NCBI GenBank assembly: GCA_021307315.1
Contig: JAJSPD010000046.1
Coordinates: forward strand, 248,001 to 312,000
Origin: Bisporella sp. PMI_857
Taxonomy: Eukaryota > Ascomycota > Leotiomycetes > Helotiales > Helotiaceae
Reading direction: 5' to 3'
Length of the DNA stretch: 64,000 bases
The translations under genes and the position numbers were made by a program. Numbering within the stretch: position 1 is the first letter of the stretch; every line of letters begins with the position of its first letter. The notes beneath the pieces were generated by a model that saw nothing but the letters and a program-made list of their open reading frames with translations, did no database searches and had not been told where the DNA came from. This document shows positions 11,441 to 21,491 of this stretch, in pieces.

Positions 11441-12900
11441 CATTGTTTCAACCTGACAGCTCAAACTTGTAGTTGTGTTTGCACTTGATTTCATTGTAGA
11501 ACCATCCTGCCTGCTGTAGCATCCAGATATTAAACTCCTAATTGAGTTCGGGAGAGGAAGCGGTCCTGAGAAAATGATAGGGCCCTCCATCAGCGAGAGG
11601 AAAGAGTATATATGAAGCTTCTGAAGATGCCCACGAGGAAATGGTTTGCAAGATTTGCTCGTGGGGGTATTCTGAAAGGGCCATTAGAAGATTCTATCGT
11701 TCCCATCCACTTAGAAAAGGCTTAACCCTTAGAAAAGGGCATCCACCCCAGTCAGCCCGTTGAACCCACCGAGCTTGCTACTGGAAAGCCGCCATGTGTG
11801 TTAAAGACCACGCCGGCCGTTCCATATCCGAGTAGATCCTGAAAAGGATCAAATATGGAAGGAGTAATCGACCTTGGGGCATAAATTTGCTTGAGTGACA
11901 TACTGTGAATACCAAATAGACTTTGATACTCAGAGTTGACAAGCTTAGCAGAGTGAGATGAACCTATCTGTATTCAGTGATTGAATTGAGACGCCGGAGT
12001 GTAATTTGATTGTGCGCTGGGAGGATCGATGTCTCTAAAGTGAACCTTGCTCGCTGTCACCGCACCATCTCTGTATGTAACCGACTTTTGTGAAACTAAC
12101 AGTTATAGGCAACCTCCCAACACCTACAAATCTCACAGTATGACATATTTTGAGGAAAGTCCTCACTTCACAAGAAATGTATCTTCCACTCTCACCATAA
12201 ATGAGAGAGCTAGTTCTGATGCCGCACAACTCGCAGCCTTGGCCTATGTGGTAGATCTTCGTCGTAGCTTGCCATCAACCTCTCCGCTTTGCATGGCATT
12301 TGCCGTCTTGGCTTCATAGAGTCTCTTGTCAGCATCTCTATCGCTGTCGCTCCGCAGTGGCCGTTCATCTGCTGTCATCTGGAGTCTCGTTATGGTCGGT
12401 GCCTGTAACATTTGTTTGGAAGCTTGGCTCGTAGAGTTCTTGTCAGCACATCCCACAGCAGGCGATCAGTGTCACTGGACTGCTGTCATCCCTCCTCAAC
12501 TTTATGCAACGTGGTTGGTTTCGCTAATAGGATGAATTACTTGTCTTGGGTGGATGGCAGCCACTGCTTGATGGACAAGGCTTTGTCGTCATTGCGCAGA
12601 ATATCCTTTCTGTGAAACATACATGGATTTGTTGGTATTGCGATCATTGCCCTAAGATATATTCATTATACATTCGCCGATCCACCCTTTCTATTTGTTC
12701 ACTTTTTAAATAAGATCAATCGACCAGGTCCATCCCTGAGTACAGCTCTCAGCATTTGACAAACTTCAACTAATATGAATAAATAGGACTGCCTGGCTGC
12801 TTAGTCTCTTATAAGGAGGCACAGGCCACAATTTCTACGATTCTGTGGCTTGTATATATGTGCATCCTTTACCATGAACTTGAATTCCTAGCTTGGTAAA
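11441..12900. other. Intergenic, no gene recognised
   Basis: Several overlapping short frames near 12.03-12.6 kb on both strands look like chance frames; no domain is visible. Confidence 0.45.
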
Positions 12901-12909
12901 CCAAGAGAA

Positions 12910-13420
12910 GGATTGAGGAGATACCGAACCCATCCGTGGAAGGGCCAAAAACCACGATATTCTGTGTTGCCTTAGGCATCGCTACTGGAGTTTGCTTTCT
13001 TATGGTTCTTTTGTATGGCTCTAGTGAACCGCAGGAGATGGGTTATGTGATTCAGCCTTCTGTTAGTCCACTACTTGAGATACTGTGGTTTTTGATGCGA
13101 AGCCGCTTGCTAGCCTCATTCTTGCTAATGTTCTCTTTAGTTTGCCTGGTAAGCAAGGATACTAATGTTATTCCATTCCTTAATAACTAATTGAAAGGTG
13201 TTTTACATAATATGCATTATGGCAACTAGTAGTCGTATGGTTTATACCTTTTCTAGAGATGGAGGCTTGCCATCCAGTACTACGTTTCCCCAAACAACAC
13301 TTAGGTATTCCTCTAAAATCTCTGTGCTTAACGATCTTAGTTAGCTAGCAGGATCGAAATTGGCTAATCCCCTAAAGATTCAGAAGACTATACTTCCCTT
13401 TATCTATATTACGATTAACG
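12910..13420 (+). pseudogene. Amino-acid/GABA/choline permease (APC) relic
   Basis: A fragment from the middle of a fungal APC permease. It reads EEIPNPSVEGPKTT, then a membrane segment (FCVALGIATGVCFLMVLLYG), a PLLEIL segment and another helix ending LLMFSLVCLV. A GTAAGC...GAAAG intron of about 45 bp (near 13,150) leads to TSSRMVYTFSRDGGLPSS, the conserved cytosolic loop of this family, and then in another frame to LGIPLKSLCLTIL. Helices 1-5 and 9-12 are absent, and stops follow. Transport of amino acids or related amines is known for the family; this copy cannot function. Confidence 0.75.
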
Positions 13421-13689
13421 GTCTCATAGGTTCAATACTGTGACCCCTTTAACCCGCTTACACCTGTGCTTAATATGTGCACTTTGGCGTAACTTGATAT
13501 AGCAATCGAGTCATCTATCTGACGGCGGTGTATCCGGTGAGGGCTGTGAATCAACTCTCTCGCGGTCAGTTCGCTGATTACTGCGGCTGATTCAGAGTGT
13601 AAATAAAGCGCTGAGTGGCTCAATTTTCGCACGTTTGGTGACAGTAACTTTCACATGATCCCTCTGATGCTCGCATCTTCAAATTCTAA
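13421..13689. other. Short spacer between relics
   Basis: Nothing recognised. Confidence 0.4.
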
Positions 13690-14245
13690 GGTTCGACTGT
13701 CTTATTACTAGATGCAGAAACAACGAAATGGCTCATTCGGCGAAATGCCACTGCTGAAACTGGACTTGATTGGTCCTCAAGATGGCTTTGCGACGCCTAA
13801 TCTTTGAACCCTAGAGCCAGGTACTCTTGTCTTCTGATGCAGAGGCAAGAAGCCGCATATTAGGTGAAAAGAGAATTCTGTAACTGAACTTAAATAGCTA
13901 TTAAGAGTATTGCCCAACTCTATAGTTCTCAAATCGAAGGCCGAACTCTGTAGTCTTCTGATGGTGTGAAGGCAAGAAGCTGACTACCAGGCGAAAGAAA
14001 TATTGCCAAGAAATGATCTGAATGGCTGTTAAAAGTGCTGTGCAACGCTTTCGTAACTGCATCCCAAAATCTGACTGTGCTCCGAAATATAGAGCCAATG
14101 AGCAAGCCATTCGGCGAAAATGTCCCAGCAGATAATTCTCCGCAGATAGTTTTACTACAGCTTGAATCGCTCCCCACAATAGATGAACGGCTAAATTTGG
14201 ACCCCTTAATTTAGAAAATACAGAGACCGTTGTCAAAACTGTCAT
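13690..14245 (-). pseudogene. Tandem WD40-repeat relic
   Basis: On the minus strand at least three decayed WD40 units follow each other in shifting frames: FSPNGLLIGS...TVRFWDAVTKAL...HSD (about 13.93-14.15 kb), a SPNMRLLASASEDKSTWL unit near 13.83 kb ending in a stop, and SSPVSAVAF...VVSASSNKTVEP near 13.7 kb. Highly similar 42-residue WD40 units of this style are the sensor domain of fungal NACHT/HNWD receptors. No nucleotide-binding domain is found upstream, so only the repeat end survives. Confidence 0.65.
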
Positions 14246-14435
14246 AATGCCACATGTCCACAGTTATTCTTCTATGACTCAGTAGCAGTAAGCACTAGGG
14301 ATAGGTTGCAAGTGACATCACAAGCGAAGTTCTGTACTGCATATATTCTTGACTGAATTGTAGATTAGGTTAAGTTGAGTAAGATCCCAAGTTACATCCG
14401 TTCCAACACTTTCAGCGTTCGAACAATAGAACGCA

Positions 14436-16214
14436 ATGGCACACCAATCAGTGAGGCGAACACTTCCCGTCGTCGAGAAAACGCACCCACTGGAGCAGCA
14501 TTTAACATCCTCATTTGTTTATAATCCGCTCGACATCTCCACCGACGGCATCCGGGTCTTGATCCTCGAGCCAGCTGAAGATAGAAACTCCTCGATACGT
14601 TGCACACTTCAGCATGTCATATTCTCTCAAAAGCCCAAATACGAAGCTTTGTCTTATACATGGGGAAGCGAGATTGTCCGCCACGGGGTTTCCATCGATA
14701 TGAAAGATTTCAAAATCGGGCAGAATCTCTTTGACGCTTTGAGGCATTTACGAGATCCTTTACATAGCAGGACGTTATGGGTCGATGCAATATGTATCAA
14801 CCAGTCTGATGTGCATGAGAAGAACCATCAAATCGGTATCATGCCATTCATATACATGCGTGCGAAGACCGTCTTGGTCTGGTTAGGTGTTCCAGAAGAC
14901 GGAACGGATCAGCAGTTGAACTGGGAAGAGGCATTTGGGAAGGGTCAAAAGTCCACTTCAATGGATCAGGGCGGGAAGGAGACATTGTATACCCTATGTA
15001 ATAATCCGTACTGGAAGAGAGTGTGGATTGTCCAAGAGGTTGGCCTTGCGAAGAAGCTTCTTGTACACTACGGAGCTCATACAGTAGGCTGGGTAACTTT
15101 CATAGAGAGGATCCAGTCTTATCACGACTTGGCCAGTAGTTTGCCAGCGAAGTTGAAGAAACAGCTAGATGAGAAATACGAGAATAGCTACAAGCTACAG
15201 GCTTTGATTGAGAGTCATCAAGACTCACTGTGTCAAGAGCCTAGAGACCACGTTTATGGCTTCGTTGGGTTGGCAGTTGATTATCAAGAGGGTTTTCCTA
15301 TGGATTACGGCAAGAGTCTCTATGATTTGTGGATAGATGTTATTAGCTTCAAAAATGCAAGGCAACCAAAAGTTTTGGAAAATCCGATTCTGACACCTGA
15401 CATTGACACACTGCGTTTTGGGAAGCTTCTCTTGGGGCTACTTGGAGGGCCTAAAATCGTGCCTCCAAACGAGGTTGCCCGTGGTACCTCTCGGCCACCT
15501 GATATCCACCAGGACAACGGAGCAGAGCTTGAGCGCAATAAAATTCTAATCCCGGCACGAATTGCAGGCAAGATCGTTCATCTCGGTCCTACATACCAGG
15601 ACGTCATGTCCAATCTCAAGGCGACAGCTTCTTGGAGAGCTAGCATCAATCGCTATCTTGAAGAATCCGAGCAGCCTTCAGCAAGGGAAGAAAGTGCACT
15701 GTTCCTAGAGCTTTTAGAGGATGCGGAGGAAGAGGATCTGAACATCATTTTCTCTTTTAATAGAGAGATTGTTTGTCCAATATCTTCCATGTGTGATGCT
15801 ATGGAAAGAGTCGATCATGTCTCTACACTGATAGACGTCGATGATTCAGCTCTGCCTACAAACTCGAAGCCGATGTCAAAGGACCCCAGGCTATTCCTGC
15901 TTGGAGGAGTTTCTGATTATGGTGACGACTCAGCTGGCAAAGTTGGCCTTGCGCCGGCTAATGCGAGAGTAGGGGACTACGTATTCTTAATCGATGGGAT
16001 TGAGAAATCTGTCGTAGTAAGACAAGAGGAAGGTCAAGTCAGGGTTATTGGGACTGCTGCCAGTGCGGAAAGTCGATACCTAGCTCGGGAAATTAAGGAT
16101 AGTGGTTTGAAGAGGGAGAAGAGGTTTGGGACTACGAGTTTCAAGTGGATTAGGCGCTACGAAAGACTTGACCTATTTGTAGATGTTGCGACTGCATATC
16201 AACTGATTAGTTGA
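14436..16214 (+). CDS. HET-domain protein (heterokaryon incompatibility)
   Basis: An intact single-exon 592-aa protein. The HET domain begins with LILEPAED and holds the signature blocks YEALSYTWG (residues 69-77), LWVDAICINQ (114-123) and YWKRVWIVQEVGLAKK (about 188-203). RDHVYGFVGLA and a variable C-terminal half follow, typical of this family. HET proteins act in vegetative incompatibility and, on activation, cause cell death of fused cells; the known ones are cytosolic. No signal peptide or membrane segment is seen. The ATG at 14436 leaves about 40 residues before the domain, which is normal. It lies in a neighbourhood of NLR, WD40 and kinase relics, which suggests that it is the surviving member of a self/non-self region. 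Its specific partner is unknown. Confidence 0.93.
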   Translation: MAHQSVRRTLPVVEKTHPLEQHLTSSFVYNPLDISTDGIRVLILEPAEDRNSSIRCTLQHVIFSQKPKYEALSYTWGSEIVRHGVSIDMKDFKIGQNLFDALRHLRDPLHSRTLWVDAICINQSDVHEKNHQIGIMPFIYMRAKTVLVWLGVPEDGTDQQLNWEEAFGKGQKSTSMDQGGKETLYTLCNNPYWKRVWIVQEVGLAKKLLVHYGAHTVGWVTFIERIQSYHDLASSLPAKLKKQLDEKYENSYKLQALIESHQDSLCQEPRDHVYGFVGLAVDYQEGFPMDYGKSLYDLWIDVISFKNARQPKVLENPILTPDIDTLRFGKLLLGLLGGPKIVPPNEVARGTSRPPDIHQDNGAELERNKILIPARIAGKIVHLGPTYQDVMSNLKATASWRASINRYLEESEQPSAREESALFLELLEDAEEEDLNIIFSFNREIVCPISSMCDAMERVDHVSTLIDVDDSALPTNSKPMSKDPRLFLLGGVSDYGDDSAGKVGLAPANARVGDYVFLIDGIEKSVVVRQEEGQVRVIGTAASAESRYLAREIKDSGLKREKRFGTTSFKWIRRYERLDLFVDVATAYQLIS

Positions 16215-17315
16215 AGGCATTTTTCGAAGTACGATAAAAATCTCAAAATATCCCCTACTTTAGATGCCGCAGTGAATCTCGATGGTACAGCTGAATCGTC
16301 AATTTTAGGTGACGCTAACGCAATGCTAAGCAGCAGTAAAGACAATGGCTTCCTGACCCACAGCCATAATCAGCCGGAGGGTCAACGTGCGCAAGGATGC
16401 CTCGAAAGTGAACATTGTGTTCATATTGATCCAAGATAGAAGCGGGGTTCATGGCCTTTTCCTACCCACCCTTACATGAATTCGGACCACTCATGCAAAA
16501 ACACAGATTCATCCAGCAAACACTGTCTAATGCATGTCAACCACACCTGCTACACCGAGTAGGCGGCTGAATTCCCATTGGTAGACCCAGCATACTCTCA
16601 CTATGTAAATCATAATGCGGCTCATTTGAACTAATACTGTGTATTCAAGAATTATTATATATGCTATAGCAAAAAGAGGGTAATTGATAGAAAGTATGGC
16701 ATGATATAACTACCATATACAGCATGACATAATGACCCTTGTTAGAAACGCAAAGTAAGGTAATAAATAGGATAATTGATCAAATTGCAAGTCGAAACAA
16801 GCAAATAACAATAGAAAATAATTGCAAATCGCAAATCGTAATTACTAACTTTTTTATATCAACTTTTTAATTAAAATCTTAATATACTTCTATAATAATA
16901 AAACAGTGTTTTGAAAGTTTTAACGCTTTTAAGACTTTTCTCTTAGGATGCTGAAGTACCTTAGGGTCCTACACCATCGCTCGGTCCTGGGACGCTATAG
17001 TGCCCCGGGACTAGTGATCGTAATACCTTGACAAGTCTATATCGACAACAACAAAGAGGCCATGTGACCGATGCCCCTGTTTCCTCGTGGTTCTACTCCA
17101 AGTGCAGTGACTGACCTTCAATCAGGTGGCAACATGGCAACATCGACAGCCTCGCTTCACCTTGTGCACTGAGTAATAAAAAAATTAGTGATTTCAACAC
17201 TCTTCAAGCATTCTGAAAGGCCGTTATCATCAGGACGGCTAGAACCACAACCTGAAAAGTGACCAACAATAACACCACCTCATGTCGCATAGTGTAATTA
17301 ACTAGACTAGGAGCC
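16215..17315. other. Intergenic with a decayed repeat arm
   Basis: No gene recognised. Holds the repeat at 16695-16850 and an AT-rich tract up to about 16,915. Confidence 0.5.
16695..16850 (+). repeat. Diverged copy of one arm of the 39.3-41.8 kb inverted-repeat element
   Basis: Starts TATGGCATGA and runs through GACATAATGACC, AACGCAAAGTAAGGTAATA, GATAATTGATCAAATTGCAA and GCAAATCGCAAATCG. These are the same blocks in the same order as the terminal repeat of the element at 39276-41847, with many substitutions and small insertions. No second arm is seen nearby, so it is a solo or half-deleted copy. Confidence 0.75.
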
Positions 17316-17583
17316 ATGTCGCCGCAGATTATCCAGACCAAGCGGTATAATATCGACGAGGAGAAACTTAAGGCGTTGTTGGAAGATCTCTTCCCTGCCA
17401 ATAATTGCTCGATTAAAGTAGGTCTTGGATTTCTTAAACTTGACTGGTGCTGTGGCTCTTCGCAAGGCATTCTCCCAGGAGGCCTTTGCTAACATGAAAC
17501 GGAAGATCCGAGTAGGACACTATATCATCAGCGGCGCTCCGAGAGATCTGACATTGGTAAAGATTGCACCTTTCATTCCTTGA
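17316..17583 (+). CDS. Small conserved-looking protein, paralogue A
   Basis: Two exons, 17316-17417 and 17506-17580 plus stop, with an 88-bp GTAGGT...AG intron holding a GCTAAC branch site, give a 59-aa protein. Phases agree (102 nt, then 75 nt plus stop). It reads YNIDEEKLKALLEDLFP, then NNCSIK at the exon end, then IRVGHYIISGAPRDLTL. It resembles the product at 18022-18357 in layout: an acidic LLxxLF helix, a beta strand interrupted by the intron, then a basic-aromatic strand and an LT ending. No known domain is recognised and no function is claimed. Short, so a chance structure is possible, but the shared intron position with its neighbour argues for a real family. Confidence 0.55.
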
Positions 17584-18021
17584 AAATCGTGTTCTGCATC
17601 CTTACTGACATTATTCAAAGGATGAGATTGAGTCTGTTCGGGCTCGTGAGGATTAAGTGTCTTGAATTAAGTGTGGTGAGGGTGGCGGTCAATTTGGAAT
17701 GGGCTGTCATGCTAGGGCTGCTTTCTTGGCGTTATTGGGCATTCATAGTTGCACCTTGTGCCAATCTCTTAGGTTAAGGAATTGCTTCTGGCCTAGCTCA
17801 TAAGCGACGTGTAGTCAAGGGACTTACTCTTACCCGTGACTCAACGCAGCTGGCTGCTATATTTCTGTGCGGATGCCCCCATCTGGCGATCTCTTGCCTT
17901 TCTGTCTACAATCGAAATCAAATATATATGGACTTATTGAACAGCATCATTACGAGAACTTTCATATTTCCTACAAACTTTTTAAGTCTCACGAATCGTT
18001 TTCCCCACTCATCGAAGCACA

Positions 18022-18357
18022 ATGTCTTCTGTCTCGTCCCACTCACATCGGCAGTTTACTTCTCCTCAAGTGATTGATGGTCAGTACCTTGATCAACAAA
18101 AGCTTATCAATCTTCTGAAGAATGTCTATGGATGTCCTGATGGGAAGAATAATTTTCGTGTCGAAGTATTTTTAGAGCCTTGCACCAAAAGCATTATTCC
18201 TGTCTGACATATGAGGCAGCTCCGACTAAACCGGTACAAAATATATCCATTGGATGATATGGGCCTTTTAGATCTTACTGAAGTATGCCTGACGAACAAT
18301 TTCATCTGCCCAGGGAGTGATAACTTATTGGTATTAGGATCAGATACAAGACTGTAG
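18022..18357 (+). CDS. Small conserved-looking protein, paralogue B
   Basis: Exon 18022-18165 (48 codons) ends NNFRVE. A 54-bp intron (GTATTT...GGCAG, 18166-18219) is followed by LRLNRYKIYPLDDMGLLDLTE up to a TAG at 18355-18357, making 93 aa. Without splicing the frame stops after IIPV. The region QKLINLLKNVYG - NFRVE - LRLNRYKIY aligns in pattern with EKLKALLEDLFP - CSIK - IRVGHYII of the gene at 17316, with the intron at the same point. Function unknown. The C-terminal 25 residues after LTE have no counterpart in A, and a further intron there (GTATGC after GAA) is possible. Confidence 0.55.
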
Positions 18358-18912
18358 GGCACCGCGGCGGCGATGACATGGCGTTTGGAACCGGTCTAGA
18401 GGTATAGCACGACATTATGGAAGTGAGCGAGCATTCATGTGAAGGCGTTACGATTTTTTTTAAAGATCATGGTCACGTTATGCTTGGAGAATTTCTAGAA
18501 AGAGAATGTAATATGAGTGATTATAACTACATAAGAAATGCATATGCCGCCTTGCTTCCAGATATGACTATTGCCACTATCATACGCTAGACCCGCAGAA
18601 ACCGAGGAATACAACTTCTAGTTCACCGGGCGACAGAATGGCCAAGGCAGACAAGGCCAAAACAGTCCTGAATCAGCTGCATGCAGCCATGGCTTACGGC
18701 TTACTTGAGGCAGTGCTGTTTGAACACAGAATTATTCGCTTACAGTAGCCACCAGTTGGCCTAACCCTTGCGCCGCCGAGGTTTTCACCTCAATTGACTC
18801 GTAATGTCACGATTTAAGTTAACAGGAAGGTTCAATAAAAGTTGAATATCCAGAAAGCCTCGCTCGGTGAATAACGAAACCGAACTATCGCAAAATAGGA
18901 GTAATTGTCGCA
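18358..18912. other. Intergenic
   Basis: No supported gene; contains scattered stops in all frames. Confidence 0.45.
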
Positions 18913-20949
18913 ATGGGCTCAAATTTCAATCTTCACGATGTGGAGGGCTTGCAAACTAAAGTCGACAGAAAGGCTGCTATTCTCTTCAAGAAAAGAACTG
19001 GAGAGGCGCCTTTATACGTCAGGCAGATTCCATTGAATAGTGGTTACAAGTGTGAAAACACGGCGGGATGTGTACAAAATCAAGCTGTAGAGTCCTTGTC
19101 GGAAATAGAGGAGCTGAGAAAGGTAGCTATTTCGCTTCAATCTCATGCAGAAAGGCGCCGAATTGAACCAAAGCAAAGAAAGTGACAATTTGTTAATATC
19201 AATTTACTCCCTAACAGAATGAGAATGACTCCTCGCAAATCTTCGTGATCCGTCAGCGATCATCGTGGTCCACTCTTGATACTTCAAGGGAAATGGTTGA
19301 GGGGTTAATCACCACATACAACATTTTCGTTCCCTTCTGGAAATGCGTTCTCACTTACGGGATCAAAACTGTCGAGAATGAGTTTGAATTTCCAGGGTTT
19401 AGAAGCCGGAAAACCTCGTTTCATGAATGTGGGATGGTTGATGTATACGGTTCGTGTTTCCTGCAGTATAAACGGTGGGAATATTAGAACTGACCTAGTG
19501 ATAATATCAGAGTCTGCATATATGCTTCGGCGTGTAGAGTACAACGGGCGAAAACCTGCAACTGATCGGAGTGCATGGTCTGTTCGACAGACAGCTGTTT
19601 ACCATCAACTCTCTTCAAGTAAAGAGAGGTCGATCCTGCGAGGAGAAGCAGAGCAATCATTTTTCGAGCAGAACAAGTCCATTTTCCTTCTCATCTCGCC
19701 CTCTAAAAATGTAAATGAGCATCTATGCAAGTGCTATGAGTTGGCCTGCATGTCTCCTTGGATTGTGCAGAGATTACTTGTCACAGACAGTCTGAGCGGG
19801 TGGGGCGATTATATGGCATGTCTGGAAGCTGAATTAAAAACACAGGCAAACTTTACCAATTGCTCATCAGCGCAAAAGCTAATTACATCTTTCAGTCTCA
19901 ACGCATCGTCTGTGCCGACCCTGGCTCAAAAACAGAGAACCTTGCTCCCTTGACAAACATCTATATCACTTTTGCTGATCGGCAGGAGCTAAAGACCCTT
20001 CAAGATGACATCCATGATCTTCAAGTAATTATGCCTAATATGCTTAAGACTTTGAGGCGCACCCGGGCTCAATGCAGGATGAGCTACAATGGAAGTTCAA
20101 TGAGCTTGGCCGAGAAGATAAACTTCAATTCAACTATTGAGGAGTTTGATGAGTACATCAATGAAGTAGGGATGTTTGTTGAACGTGCTAGGAATCTAGA
20201 GAGTCGCGTAAAATCCACAACAAAGCTGGTCGGTTTATGGTTTGCGTCAGTGTGATATATTCTTAGCTAACTTACATCAAGATGTCGGACCTATTGAGCT
20301 ATGAAGAAGCAGTTGCCTTGAAGGAATTGGCCAAGGAGTCGCACGACGAAGGCCAATCGATGCACAAGTTGACAGTGAGCTCGCATCATTTGACGGTATT
20401 TTGACCTCCCTGATTGCCCAATCGAACGAAAGGCTAATACAAAGCAGACAAGAAGCACAAAAGACGCAGCAGCAGTTAAGATCCTGACAATCATCACTCT
20501 CATATACCTCCCCACGACGATTGTCGCAGTAAGTATTTCAAGTCTGTGCAAAGCCTAAAACGGAGACTGATATTGATCAGAATTTCTTTTCAACGCAGTT
20601 CGTTCAAAAGGGTGATAATGGGCAAATACAAGTAGCAGATAATGTATGGCTCTTAGCGGCAATCTCGATCCCCCTGACAGCTCTCACAATCGTGGTCTGG
20701 TGGTGCTGGGTCTCCTTCACCAAAATTGAATCTCCTCCAGGGAATGCACATACGGTGTCTGTTGAACACCATTCATACCCGAGGATTCTCCGTCGGGCCA
20801 GCACATTGCGGTCACTCATCTCGTCGCCTAGGAGGAAGAAGCAAGACGACGAAGAAAGTGGGCAATTGACAGCCCCAACGTCCCCGCCAGGCTCTGCCAA
20901 GACTTTCAGAAGCGATGCCGCCGTTGTGAAGGAGGGTGATAGATTTTAG
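18913..20949 (+). pseudogene. CorA-like two-helix membrane protein, one frameshift
   Basis: A fungal CorA-like protein gene. Exons by eye: 18913-19122, 19218-19442, 19513-about 20228, 20282-20374, 20448-20528 and 20581-20949, with phases that agree except at one point. Landmarks are IFVIRQRSSWSTL, PFWKCVLTYG, AWSVRQTAVYHQL (a stretch shared by these proteins) and DRQELKTLQDDI. The C-terminal pair of helices is TIITLIYLPTTIVA / NFFSTQFV then WLLAAISIPLTALTIVVWW, followed by a basic, Ser-rich tail. The family is predicted to sit in membranes; magnesium transport is not shown for this fungal branch and no GMN motif is visible. Between 19,840 and 19,900 the frame changes with no GT available for an intron, so there is a small indel or a sequencing error. 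Otherwise it looks intact. Confidence 0.75.
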
Positions 20950-21491
20950 CATTTCCTAAATTCATTAGCGATCTAGCCTTGACCTCGTTACACCCGACTT
21001 CTGCTGCATGTGAAATGGTGTAGAAGAATGCCCCTCGTTAGGCACTCTCTCTGGCTTCTCATGAGTCGCTTTTCAGAACTAAACCCAAACTAATTCGCCC
21101 GGCCTCCACATCACCCTACCAATGAACCAGTTCAATTCGACGAACTGCAGCTTCCAGATGATGGGGTTGGGCGGCGCGTGGCTCAAGTTTGGGCTTACAT
21201 ATCTTTCTCTGTGTGTCATGGTTCGCAATTTGAGCGCCGGGGACGCAAAGCCTCTCCCGAGGACTGAGGCTGAGTCGGCTATTAACTGCAGCATGTAGTA
21301 CACTTGCCTTTCCAGCCTCGATTATGTTTTTGAATCTTTCATATGTAAGTGGGTGTGCCACTGTTCTGTTCGCCGGATCGCATGCAGGGGTTGCTTGTAC
21401 CTTTTGTAGCACCATTATTTATATACCTACCTTAGGTACGCAATCGATATGTGCCTTGCCGCGAGACCTATTCATAACCGATTAATGCCTC
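20950..21491. other. Intergenic
   Basis: Short antisense frames only; probable 3' end of the CorA-like gene and 5' region of the kinase gene. Confidence 0.45.
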
